A stretch of DNA of 64,000 bases from Streptomyces sp. NBC_00568 (GTDB lineage: Bacteria > Actinomycetota > Actinomycetes > Streptomycetales > Streptomycetaceae). The notes beneath the pieces are model-generated. The model was not told the origin of the DNA. It worked only from the letters and a program-made list of their open reading frames with translations, and did no database searches. A program made the translations under genes and the position numbers. This document shows, piece by piece, positions 34,761 to 42,740 of this stretch (positions within the stretch are counted from its first letter, which is position 1; each line of letters starts with the position of its first letter). The stretch spans positions 3,959,001-4,023,000 of the forward strand of contig NZ_JAPENW010000001.1 in the NCBI RefSeq assembly GCF_026341855.1, given 5' to 3'.

Positions 34761-35673
34761 GGCCGTACGTCTCCTCAGCCTTCCAGAAGTAGATGAAGCC
34801 GCCGACGCCGGCGAGCAGCGCCCAGCCGACCGCGAGCGCCCAGACGTGGTGCGGCAGCTGGTGCGCGTGGAAGCTGTCGATCAGCGCGAAGCGCATCAGG
34901 TCGATGTAGACGGCCGCGGGGTTGCTCTCCAGCAGGACCATCGCCCAGCGCGGCAGGTGGCTGCCGCTGAGGACCTTGTCGATGCTCCACATGACACCCG
35001 AGACGTACATCCAGGTGCGCAGCAGGAACGGCATGAGCTGCGCGATGTCCGGCGTCCTGGCGCCCATCCGCGCCACGATCATCGCGACGCCCGCGTTGAA
35101 CGTGAACTGGAGCACCAGCACGGGCACCGCGAGCAGCCACGAGACGCTGACCGGGACGCCGAAGCAGAGCAGGATGACGGCCAGCGCGGCCATCGAGAAC
35201 AGCAGCTGCTGGAGCTGCTGGAGGGCGTACGACACCGGCAGCGCGGCGCGCGGGAAGTGCAGGGCGCGGACCAGGCCGAGGCTGCCGGAGATCGCCCGGG
35301 TGCCGGCCATGATCGAGCTCTGCGTGAAGGTCCAGACGAAGACGCCGGTGACCAGGAACGGGACGTAGTCCGGGACACCGTGCTTGGTGCCGAGCAGGAC
35401 ACCGAAGATGAAGTAGTAGACCGCCGCGTTCAGCAGCGGGGTCATCACCTGCCACACCTGGCCGAGCTTGGCCTGGCTGTACTGCGAGGTGAGCTTGGCG
35501 GTGGCGAACGCGGTGATGAAGTGGCGCCGTGCCCACAACTGGCGGACGTACGCGGGCAGGGTCGGGCGGGCACCGCTGACGGTGAGGCCGTACCGGGCGG
35601 CGAGGGCCGCGGCGTCGTCGGCGGGGGTGACCGGCGTCGCTGTCGGGGGCGGGGTGTGGAGGACCTGACTCAC
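34753..35673 (-). CDS. polysaccharide/teichoic acid export ABC permease (TagG-like)
   Basis: 306 aa from a GTG at 35673. About 45 cytoplasmic N-terminal residues precede six hydrophobic helices of the ABC-2 type (for example GVFVWTFTQSSIMAGTRAI and SMAALAVILLCFGVPV). The motif KLGQVWQVMTPLLNAAVYY is typical of TagG/Wzm permeases. It is the first gene of a two-gene exporter operon and is divergent from the TetR regulator across 171 bp that carries duplicated operator-like sequence, which suggests TetR control of polymer export. Confidence 0.93.
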   Translation of the reverse strand: MSQVLHTPPPTATPVTPADDAAALAARYGLTVSGARPTLPAYVRQLWARRHFITAFATAKLTSQYSQAKLGQVWQVMTPLLNAAVYYFIFGVLLGTKHGVPDYVPFLVTGVFVWTFTQSSIMAGTRAISGSLGLVRALHFPRAALPVSYALQQLQQLLFSMAALAVILLCFGVPVSVSWLLAVPVLVLQFTFNAGVAMIVARMGARTPDIAQLMPFLLRTWMYVSGVMWSIDKVLSGSHLPRWAMVLLESNPAAVYIDLMRFALIDSFHAHQLPHHVWALAVGWALLAGVGGFIYFWKAEETYGRG

Positions 35674-35750
35674 ATCCGTTGCTTTCGCTCGGGGGTGGGG
35701 TGCGCGAGGTCCGTCCGTGACGCTTGCTGCGCCGTTCTTGCCGTTTTCTT

Positions 35751-35828
35751 ACGTCGGGACGGGACCGTATCGTCGCAACGCGAGCGTAGGCCTTCTCGAC
35801 GTCGGAACGCAACCGTTTCGTCGTAACG
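35751..35828. promoter_or_regulatory. duplicated 30-bp operator-like sequence between tagG-like permease and TetR gene
   Basis: Two direct 30-bp copies begin at 35751 and 35799, each opening ACGTCGG and closing CGTCG[CT]AACG, with 25 of 30 positions identical. They are 48 bp apart. The core of the second is an imperfect palindrome, CCGTT-N7-AACGG. They lie 17-94 bp upstream of the TetR ATG and 78-155 bp upstream of the permease GTG, as expected for an autoregulated divergent TetR operator. Confidence 0.6.
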
Positions 35829-35844
35829 GCCTATGCTGGGCCGT

Positions 35845-36501
35845 ATGACGACGAACGCCGACAACGCCGCGAGTGCCGCCACGCCCGCGCCTGCCGCCGG
35901 GAAGGCCCCGCGTCGCCGGGCTCCCGCCGGTGCGGCCGTCCTTCGTGAGGATGTGACCGAGGCCATCCGCGCCGCCGTCTTCGAGGAACTCGCCTCCGTC
36001 GGCTACGCCCGGATGTCGATCGAGGGCATCGCGCGCCGCGCGGGGGTCGGCAAGACCGCGGTGTACCGGCGCTGGCGCTCCAAGCTCCATCTCGTGCTCG
36101 ACCTGGTCTCGGCGGTCGCCGTCCAGGGGCTGCCCGCCCCGGACACGGGCTCCCTGGAGGGCGACCTGCGACTGCTGTACGAGGTCACCTCGCGCGCCCT
36201 GCGGCATCCGGTGGCCGGCCAGATCATCCCCGACCTCCAGGCCGAGGCGGCCCGCAACCCGGAGATCGCGGACGCCATGCAGAAGGCGCTGCGGGAGGGC
36301 CAGCAGGGCGTCGCGAGCGGGATCGTCGCGGCGGCGACCGCCCGGGGCGAGGTGCGCGAGGGCGTCGACCTCGACCTCGCGCTCGACCTGATGTCCGGGC
36401 CGCTGTACTGGCGCGCGGTGGTGGTCCGCGGCCCCAAGGTGCCGAAGGGCTACCTGGCGAGCCTGGCCCGCGCGACGGCGGCGGCGCTGAAGGCGCTGTG
36501 A
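35845..36501 (+). CDS. TetR/AcrR family transcriptional regulator
   Basis: 218 aa from ATG 35845; 35833 is an in-frame alternative. A 30-residue Ala/Pro-rich basic leader precedes the HTH (FEELASVGYARMSIEGIARRAGVGKTAVYRRWRSKLHLV). The all-helical ligand domain, with a TetR_C_11-like GPLYWRAVVVRG ending, follows. It is divergent from the TagGH-like exporter operon, and the duplicated 30-bp repeats between them make local regulation likely. The effector is unknown. A 24-bp tandem array starts five bases after its stop codon. Confidence 0.93.
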   Translation: MTTNADNAASAATPAPAAGKAPRRRAPAGAAVLREDVTEAIRAAVFEELASVGYARMSIEGIARRAGVGKTAVYRRWRSKLHLVLDLVSAVAVQGLPAPDTGSLEGDLRLLYEVTSRALRHPVAGQIIPDLQAEAARNPEIADAMQKALREGQQGVASGIVAAATARGEVREGVDLDLALDLMSGPLYWRAVVVRGPKVPKGYLASLARATAAALKAL

Positions 36502-36505
36502 CCTG

Positions 36506-36696
36506 GGTGGTGCCGGTCCCGCGGAACTGAGCGCTGCCGGTCCTGCGGAACTGAGCGCTGCTGGTCCTGCGGCCTTGGTGCTGCTGGTCCTGCGGATCTG
36601 GGTGCTGCCGGTCCCGCGGACCTTGGCGCTGCTGGTCCTGCGGATCTGGGTGCTGCCGGTCCTGCCGACCCGGGTGCTGCCGGCCCTGCGGACCTG
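36506..36696. repeat. 24-bp tandem repeat, eight copies, after the TetR stop codon
   Basis: Units resemble GGTGCTGCCGGTCCTGCGGA followed by YCTG and begin at 36506, 36530, 36554, 36578, 36601, 36625, 36649 and 36673. The fourth unit is 23 bp, which breaks the frame and argues against a coding role. Copies differ mostly by C/T and G/A changes. The rest of the gap to 36837 is a second low-complexity stretch rich in GGTTCC/CCCCAGTT motifs with no gene. Confidence 0.85.
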
Positions 36697-36837
36697 GGCG
36701 CTCCGAGGTTCCGGCGCTTCAAGGCCCGGGCGCTCCACGGTCCGGCCGGTTCTCCGGCCGGGCCGGTTCTCTGTTCCCCCAGTTCCCCCAGTTCCCCGGT
36801 TCCGCTGGCTCCCCGGTTCTCCGGCTCCGCCGGTTCC

Positions 36838-37506
36838 TCAGTCCTTCACGGCCGCGAGGCCGAACAGGTCGGGGACTCCGCCCGGGCCCGCCTCGGCGGT
36901 GCGCACCAGCCGGAGGCCCGCCGCGGTGGTGGCGTTGAGCAGGTCCGCGAGCGGCAGGTGCCAGGCGCCGACGCGGGCCCGGACGCCCGCCGGGTTCCAC
37001 GCCTCGAAGCTGCGGGCACGGTCGGCGTACCGCGCGTCGACCACGATCCTCGGACGCTCGCTCCAGTCGGCGAACGAGCCGATGTAGCACGGGTGCACCC
37101 CGAGGTGCACGAAGCGTCCGCCGGGCCGCAGCACCCGGGCGACCTCCCTCAGCACGGCGGCGTAGTCCGGCACGTCGGTGTGGGCGAGCACGCACGCGGC
37201 GGCGGGCAGGGAGCCGTCACGGAACGGCAGCGAGATCGCGTCGGCCCGCGCCACGGGCAACCGCCCCACGGCATGCCTCAGTTGGCCACCCGACAGATCC
37301 ACGCCCACGGGTGTCCAGCCCCGTTCGGCCAGCGCGGACGCGTGGGCTCCCGTACCGCAGCAGACGTCGAGGCAGGTCCCCGTGCCGGGGTCCAGCAGCT
37401 CCCCGATCGTGGCGTGCACCCGCGCCATGTACTCCCCGGCCGTGCCCGCCGACATGAAGTCGTTGTACCAGTCGGCGTGTGCGTCGTAGGTCGCCCCGGA
37501 TCCCAT
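36838..37506 (-). CDS. class I SAM-dependent methyltransferase
   Basis: 222 aa. SAM-binding motif I LDVCCGTGAHASALAERG, motif II VGVDLSGGQL, motif III (ARADAISLPFRDGSL), then the post-III segment LREVARVLRPGGRFVHLG, typical of the Methyltransf_11/UbiE group. The N-terminus (YDAHADWYNDFMS) is complete. The substrate is unknown; position 46 bp after the ARH pseudogene on the same strand says little. A role in wall-polymer or small-molecule methylation is only a guess. Confidence 0.92.
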   Translation of the reverse strand: MGSGATYDAHADWYNDFMSAGTAGEYMARVHATIGELLDPGTGTCLDVCCGTGAHASALAERGWTPVGVDLSGGQLRHAVGRLPVARADAISLPFRDGSLPAAACVLAHTDVPDYAAVLREVARVLRPGGRFVHLGVHPCYIGSFADWSERPRIVVDARYADRARSFEAWNPAGVRARVGAWHLPLADLLNATTAAGLRLVRTAEAGPGGVPDLFGLAAVKD

Positions 37507-37552
37507 GGTGCCGATGGTAGGGAGGCGGCTCCGCGCTCCGAGCGGCGTTCGC

Positions 37553-38498
37553 TCAGGGCGTGGGCTGCCGGCCGGACCGCCGCTCGGTCAACCGGCCAGC
37601 GAGATCGACGAGTTCGGCCGCCCGCAGCACCCGCCCGCCCGACCCCGGCAGGGGCACGTGCAGCACCTCGGTCCACCGTTCGGGGATGGATCCGTCGCCG
37701 TGCACCGCTCCGGCGAGCGCGCCCGTGACCGCCGCGACCGTGTCCGTGTCGCCGCCGAGGTCGATCGCCGCGCGCACGGCGTCCTCGTAGGAGTCCGTGG
37801 TCCGCAGGGCCCACACGGCCGAGCCGAGACAGGGCCACACGGCGCCGTTGAACTCCGTGGCCCTGTCCGGGTGCCAGTCACCGGCGAGAACGGTGGCGTA
37901 GCGGGCCCGGTGGTCCGGGTGGACGGCGTCGAGGGTGTCCGGAAGCGCGGTGAGGGGGTCGTGCCCGAGCAGGGCGACGCGGATCAGTTCGTGGAGGATC
38001 GCCGTGCCCTCCCAGGCCGCGCGGTCGCCGTGGGTGAGCGCGGCGATGCGGCGGGCGGCGGACATCGTGGCGTCCCGGCCCTGCGGGGGCGAAGAACACG
38101 GCGGACGTCGAGGCCCGCATCAACGAGCCGTTCCCTGCCGCGCGTTGGTTGACCTGGAAGTGCAGGGCGGCCGCCTGGTCCCAGGGGTCGCCGCTGGTGA
38201 GGACGGCCTCGGTCTGGAGGCCGATGTCCTTCGGGTCGGACGCCGCCCACCGCCGGAACTCGCCGAAGATGTCGGGGAGTTCGAGGCGGCCGTACCGGAT
38301 CAGCGACTCACCGACCAGGACGGCCATCTGCGTGTCGTCGGTCGCCTCGCCCGGGTCCCAGCCGCCGCCCCCGCACATCTCGCCGCCCTGCCCGGGTACC
38401 GGGAAGCGTTCCGTGAACGCGCCCTCCGGGCCGAACTCGAACGGGGCGCCCAGGGCGTCGCCCACCGCGGAGCCGAGGATGGTGCCGGTGGCGGTCAT
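37553..38498 (-). pseudogene. ADP-ribosylglycohydrolase (DraG-like), frameshifted
   Basis: The N-terminal frame starts at 38498 with GSAVGDALGAPFEFGPEG and includes the metal-ligand motif GEATDDTQMA. It is coherent through NGSLMRASTSAVFF and then becomes Pro/Arg-rich nonsense. The C-terminal frame (MSAARRIAALTHGDRAAWEG to IDLGGDTDTVAAVTGALAGA, containing the second metal site) continues in the next frame to 37553. Removing one base from the five-G run at 38085-38089 restores a continuous protein of about 314 aa with intact metal residues. It is therefore either a recent inactivating frameshift or a homopolymer sequencing error. The enzyme would remove ADP-ribose from targets. Confidence 0.88.
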
Positions 38499-38552
38499 GG
38501 GGCGAGCGTACGGCGGCGACCGGGAGCCCGGTTCCGGGAGTCGGAGCGGGTC

Positions 38553-38589
38553 GGCCGGTGCACGGGGTGATCCGCCTCCCGCACCGGCC
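38553..38589 (-). terminator. likely terminator after galE
   Basis: GGCCGGTGC (38553-38561) and GCACCGGCC (38581-38589) form a perfect 9-bp stem 18 bases beyond the galE stop on the minus strand, in the gap before the ADP-ribosylglycohydrolase start. Confidence 0.6.
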
Positions 38590-38606
38590 CCGGTCCATGA
38601 CCGGTG

Positions 38607-39587
38607 CTACGACCGGCTCGCTCCCGGGTGGTGGCGTACCCAGCCCGACCAGGCCGAGGTGATCATGTCTTCGACGTCGTAACGGGCCTTCCAGCCCAGT
38701 TCGGTGGCGATGCGGTCGGCGGAGGCGACGACGCGGGCCGGGTCGCCGGGGCGGCGCGGGGTGGTGACCGGGGGGCGGTCGTAGCCGGTGAGGGCGTTGA
38801 TGCGGTCGATCATCTCGCGGACCGAAACGCCCTCGCCGCGGCCGATGTTGAGGGTCAGGTCGGTGCCGGGGGAGGACTGGAGGGCGCGGGCCGTGACCAC
38901 GTGCGCCTCGGCCAGGTCGACCACGTGGATGTAGTCGCGGACGCAGGTGCCGTCGGGCGTCGGGTAGTCGTCGCCGAAGATGCGCGGCGCCGCGTCGTCC
39001 GTCAGCTTCTCGAAGACCATGGGGACGAGGTTGGAGACGCCCACGTCGGCCAGCTCGGGGGCGGCGGCTCCGGCCACGTTGAAGTAGCGCAGGGAGGCCG
39101 TCGACAGGCCCGTGGCGCGGCCGGTCGCCCGCACCAGCCACTCGCCCGCCAGTTTCGTCTCGCCGTACGGGCTCATTGGCGCGCACGGGGTCTCCTCCGT
39201 CACCAGGTCCACGTCCGGCATCCCGTACACCGCGGCCGAGGACGAGAAGACGAAGGCGGACACGGACGCCGCGGTCACGGCCTCCAGCAGGACGCGCAGG
39301 CCCTCGACGTTCTCCCGGTAGTAGTGCAGGGGCAGGTCCACGGACTCGCCGACCTGCTTCTTCGCCGCCAGATGGACGACACCGGTGACCGCGTGTTCCG
39401 TGAGCGTCCGGGACAGCAGCTCGCCGTCCAGGGTCGAGCCGACCACCAGCGGAACCTCCGGGGGCACGCGCTCGGCGAAGCCCGTGGACAGGTCGTCGTA
39501 GACCACGGCCTGTTCGCCCGCCTCGCGCATCGCGCGGACGACGTGCGCTCCGATGTAACCGGCGCCGCCGGTGATCAGCCAGGTCAT
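38607..39587 (-). CDS. galE: UDP-glucose 4-epimerase
   Basis: 326 aa SDR-extended enzyme. Rossmann motif TGGAGYIGAHV, catalytic Ser region FSSSAAVYG, catalytic Tyr/Lys in YGETKLAGE, then LRYFNVAGA and RDYIHVVDLAEAH typical of GalE. It interconverts UDP-glucose and UDP-galactose, supplying galactose for the surrounding glycosyltransferases. The C-terminus is complete but short, so GalNAc/GlcNAc-class substrates cannot be excluded. GAGGGG lies about 14 bases before the ATG. It follows the lone GT2 gene by 128 bp on the same strand. Confidence 0.94.
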   Translation of the reverse strand: MTWLITGGAGYIGAHVVRAMREAGEQAVVYDDLSTGFAERVPPEVPLVVGSTLDGELLSRTLTEHAVTGVVHLAAKKQVGESVDLPLHYYRENVEGLRVLLEAVTAASVSAFVFSSSAAVYGMPDVDLVTEETPCAPMSPYGETKLAGEWLVRATGRATGLSTASLRYFNVAGAAAPELADVGVSNLVPMVFEKLTDDAAPRIFGDDYPTPDGTCVRDYIHVVDLAEAHVVTARALQSSPGTDLTLNIGRGEGVSVREMIDRINALTGYDRPPVTTPRRPGDPARVVASADRIATELGWKARYDVEDMITSAWSGWVRHHPGASRS

Positions 39588-39715
39588 GTGCGGCCGTTCC
39601 CCTCGTCAGTGATCACGTGGTGCTCCGTGGTCCGTGTTCCCTCGTTCCGGGCGGTCGGAGACGGGTGCGCGCTTACGGTGTCCGCGTTCGCGCGTCGCGT
39701 CTCCGCGTCCGCGTA

Positions 39716-41338
39716 TCAGTGAAGCAGGCGGCCGAGCCTCCGGTACACCACTTCGGTCATTCCTCGCCAACCGGACGCCGTGCGCAGGGCCAGCGCCCCC
39801 GCGTGCGTCCGGTACGGCTGCACGAGGAGGACGCCGGGAACGCCGAGAACCCCATGGTGGACGTCGGGTATCGCGCGGCGGCGCAGCAGTCCGGGGCCGC
39901 CGCGCGCGTGCGCCGTCACCTCCCGGCTCGCGCCGTCGCGAAAGCGCACGGTCAGGCGCAGGTCCCAGGTGCCCGCGCCCAGTGCCGGCAGTTCCACCGG
40001 TGCCTCGGCCGACCAGGTGTCGCCATGGCGGTCGGCCAGCAGGGGCGCCGTGCCGCGCAGGCCCACCCGTCCGTCGTCCCGGTGGATGAACTCGACGTCC
40101 ACCGAGGTCGGACCGGCCTCCGCCACCCGCCCGTACAGCTCGTGCAGGCGCAGCCGCAGCAGGGTGCCCCGCGCGCGGGGCCGCAGTTCCGCGTCGACGG
40201 CGGCCGGCAGCAGGTGGGCCGGGCGGTGCAGGACGTGGTCCAGGGTGACCTGGGGGAGGTCGGAAGACCAGACGGGGGTGCCGTCGGAGGCGCGGGTGTA
40301 GGGCGGGAGCAGCCGTGCGGGGCGGGCCGCCAGCTCCCGGAGGCGGGGCAGGTCGCGCGGGGCGGGGGAGGCGAGGAGCACGCGTGCCACGAGGCGGCCG
40401 GGGGCGGCCGGGTTGACGGTGAAGTCGGTCGCGTCGAAGGTCGCCAGGTACGCGCGCGTGAGGTCCCACCAGGCGCGCCGGTACTCGGGAGCGCGCAGTT
40501 CCAGTTCGCGCGTGTACATCCGCAGCTCGTGGTCGAGGAACTTGGTGTGCACGGCTCGCGCGAGTTCCTTCTCCCCGGCGCTCAGGAGGATCTCGTAGGC
40601 CGCCCGGTTCGCCTCGGTCCGTGCCCGCCAGTTGCCGATGTCGGCGCGGTCGAGCGATATGGACAGGCGGTCGGCGGTGCGCCGGACGTTCCAGACGTAC
40701 ACCGTGTCGGGTATCAGCGCGATGCGCGGCGCGGCGGCCAGCACGCGCGCGGTGAACACGAAGTCCTCGTAGGGGTAGCGGCCTTCGGGGAAGCGGATGC
40801 CGTGCTCGCGCAGGAAGTCGGTGCGGTACAGCTTGTTGACGCAGAGGGTGTCGTGCGCGAGACGGAGGCGACGCGAGGGGTGGGGGATCAGGGCGCGCCG
40901 CGCGTAGAGCGCGCGCTCCCAGGGCATCTCGCGGCCCGAGGGCAGTTCGCGGCGCACGCACAGCCCGGCCGTGACCGGGACGCCGTGTTCCTCGGCGGCG
41001 CCGAGCAGCGCGTCCACCGCGCCGGGCGGCAGGACGTCGTCGCTGTCCAGGAACATCACGTACGGGGCCGTGGCCGCGTCGATGCCGTCGTTGCGCGGGC
41101 TGCCGCAGCCGCCGCTGTTGGCCGGGCGGTAGATCACCGTCAGGCGCGGCTCTTCGGCGGCGAGGGTGTCGAGGAGGGCCGCGCTGCCGTCCGTCGAGTG
41201 GTCGTCCACGGCGATCACCTCGCGCACGGCCGTGCCCTGCGCGAGCGCCGAGCGCACGGCGTCCGCGACATGGGCGGCGTCGTCGTACCCGATGACGACG
41301 ACGCTGACCTTCGCGTGGTGAGGGTTCATGGGATCCAT
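39716..41338 (-). CDS. glycosyltransferase family 2 protein
   Basis: 540 aa; an ATG at 41329 is an alternative start. The GT2 domain occupies about 8-250 (VSVVVIGYDDAAHVADAVRSA, FLDSDDVLPPGAVD, LCVNKLYRTDFL). The remaining 290 residues resemble only the middle beta-rich domain of the bifunctional transferase at 29735 (RLHELYGRVAEAG, LRLTVRFRDGASREVT), and the glycerophosphotransferase domain is absent. It is thus a natural half-version of the bifunctional proteins. The gene is preceded by TACGAT and no ribosome-binding site, suggesting a leaderless mRNA. Confidence 0.92.
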   Translation of the reverse strand: MDPMNPHHAKVSVVVIGYDDAAHVADAVRSALAQGTAVREVIAVDDHSTDGSAALLDTLAAEEPRLTVIYRPANSGGCGSPRNDGIDAATAPYVMFLDSDDVLPPGAVDALLGAAEEHGVPVTAGLCVRRELPSGREMPWERALYARRALIPHPSRRLRLAHDTLCVNKLYRTDFLREHGIRFPEGRYPYEDFVFTARVLAAAPRIALIPDTVYVWNVRRTADRLSISLDRADIGNWRARTEANRAAYEILLSAGEKELARAVHTKFLDHELRMYTRELELRAPEYRRAWWDLTRAYLATFDATDFTVNPAAPGRLVARVLLASPAPRDLPRLRELAARPARLLPPYTRASDGTPVWSSDLPQVTLDHVLHRPAHLLPAAVDAELRPRARGTLLRLRLHELYGRVAEAGPTSVDVEFIHRDDGRVGLRGTAPLLADRHGDTWSAEAPVELPALGAGTWDLRLTVRFRDGASREVTAHARGGPGLLRRRAIPDVHHGVLGVPGVLLVQPYRTHAGALALRTASGWRGMTEVVYRRLGRLLH

Positions 41339-41346
41339 GGGGCGAA

Positions 41347-41352
41347 ATCGTA
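41347..41352 (-). promoter_or_regulatory. candidate -10 (TACGAT) before the lone GT2 gene
   Basis: On the minus strand TACGAT ends eight bases before the ATG at 41338, and TTAACA (41372-41377) is a reasonable -35 at a long 19-bp spacing. The intergenic segment is AT-rich relative to the genome. Confidence 0.45.
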
Positions 41353-41384
41353 GGTATTGCGGGTAATTCTCTGTTAAGAGGTGC

Positions 41385-42647
41385 TCACTGTCCTGTTCGG
41401 AGAGTGGTCGGAATCCGGTGTGGCTCCGCGCCGGTCCGTCCGGCGCTGTGCGGGGCCGCTGCGGGCAGGCCCGACCGCCACAGCCGTACGAGCGACACTC
41501 CCGCCGCCGTGGCCAGCAGGCCGTTGCGTACGAGCATCAGCAGGCAGCCCGTCCAGGTGCTGTGGATCACCTCCCCGTACAGCCCCGGGTACACGGCCGT
41601 GCTGACCGCCGTCGCCGCCACGATCAGCGCGGCGACGGGGCGCTGTGTGGTGTGCCGCGAGGTCAGGCAGACGGCGGCGAGGCCCAGCAGCCACACCATG
41701 TACTGGGGGCTGATCACCCGGCTCGTCACGGTGAACAGCAGGACGGCCGTGAGCGCCGCGTCGTACGGGGTGGCCGTGGTCCAGCGCCGTGCCCGTACCC
41801 GCCACAGCAGCACGAGCCCGAAGGCGGCGACCGTCAGGGCGAGCGAGCCGGCCGCGACCAGGCCGACGTACGGCCCGACGAACTCCATCGCGCCGTACTG
41901 GTAGCGGACCGTCCCCGGCCATCCGGCGCGGCGCGCGAAGCCCAGTACGGTGCCGCCGAGGGACTCGATCTGCACGCCCCGGCCGCTCTGCTGGCGCAGG
42001 AAGTCGAACGGGCCGCCGAAGGCGGCCGCCAGGACGGCGAGCAGCGCGGCCGCGGTGACCGCCGCCGACGTCGCCGCCTCCCGGGTGGTGCGGCCCCGCG
42101 GTGTGCCGATCAGCGCCAGCGCGGGCCAGACCTTCACCAGGGCCCCCATCGCGGCGAACGCTCCGCACGCGCGCGTGGAGCGCGAGAGCGTCAGCAGGGA
42201 GACGACGGCGAAGGCGGTGACCTGCACGTCGTACCGGGCGAGCGGGATGTGCAGCAGCAGGGGCAGGCCCAGCACCCAGAGCGCGGCGCCGCGCAGGCTG
42301 CGGCCGGGCCGCCTCCCCGCGCGCGTGAGGGCGACGGCGATCACCGCGTCGGCGGCGAGCGTGAGCGTCACGAACGCCGTGAAGTAGGTCAGCGACGGCA
42401 GCAGCGCGGGCGCCAGCAGGACCGGCCCGGCGCCCGGCGGGTACTGCCACAGCCGGTCGCCCACCGGGAACGCGCCCTGGGAGAGCACGCCGTACCAGCG
42501 GAAGTACAGCTGACCCACCTCGCGTGACACCCCGCCCCGGCCGAGCGGGGCCAGATGGTCGTGGGCGAGGAGCCAGAGCATCAGGGCGCGGGTGGCGAGC
42601 CAGGCGGCGGCGAGGGCAAGCGGGCGGTGGTTCCTGAGGGCGCTCAT
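41385..42647 (-). CDS. polytopic membrane glycosyltransferase, GT87/DUF2029-like
   Basis: 420 aa from ATG 42647; a TTG directly upstream keeps the frame open. About ten hydrophobic helices are visible. The conserved periplasmic first loop FRWYGVLSQGAFPVGDRLWQYPPGAGP and later MGALVKVWPALALIG, then VISPQYMVWLLGLAAV, are typical of polyprenyl-phosphate-mannose-dependent mannosyltransferases of the GT87 type. The likely role is adding lipid-linked sugar to wall polymers on the outer face. It is divergent from the GT-C gene at 42741, and a -10-like TACGAT sits nine bases before the ATG. Confidence 0.9.
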   Translation of the reverse strand: MSALRNHRPLALAAAWLATRALMLWLLAHDHLAPLGRGGVSREVGQLYFRWYGVLSQGAFPVGDRLWQYPPGAGPVLLAPALLPSLTYFTAFVTLTLAADAVIAVALTRAGRRPGRSLRGAALWVLGLPLLLHIPLARYDVQVTAFAVVSLLTLSRSTRACGAFAAMGALVKVWPALALIGTPRGRTTREAATSAAVTAAALLAVLAAAFGGPFDFLRQQSGRGVQIESLGGTVLGFARRAGWPGTVRYQYGAMEFVGPYVGLVAAGSLALTVAAFGLVLLWRVRARRWTTATPYDAALTAVLLFTVTSRVISPQYMVWLLGLAAVCLTSRHTTQRPVAALIVAATAVSTAVYPGLYGEVIHSTWTGCLLMLVRNGLLATAAGVSLVRLWRSGLPAAAPHSAGRTGAEPHRIPTTLRTGQ

Positions 42648-42656
42648 CAAGCCCGG

Positions 42657-42662
42657 ATCGTA
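42657..42662 (-). promoter_or_regulatory. candidate -10 (TACGAT) before the GT87-like gene
   Basis: On the minus strand TTACGAT lies nine bases upstream of the ATG at 42647, without a ribosome-binding site between. No convincing -35 was found; TGACGT at 42683-42688 has a 20-bp spacing. Confidence 0.4.
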
Positions 42663-42740
42663 AGCCGCATGGATGGGTCATAACGTCAGATACGCCGTCA
42701 ATACCAGTCGAAGGTTCTTTAATAGCAAAAAATCACGCCC

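Noticed and set aside
36575..37087. Plus-strand Leu/Val/Arg repeat frame after the TetR gene
   Set aside because: It translates the 24-bp array, which contains a 23-bp unit, and continues antisense to the methyltransferase gene.
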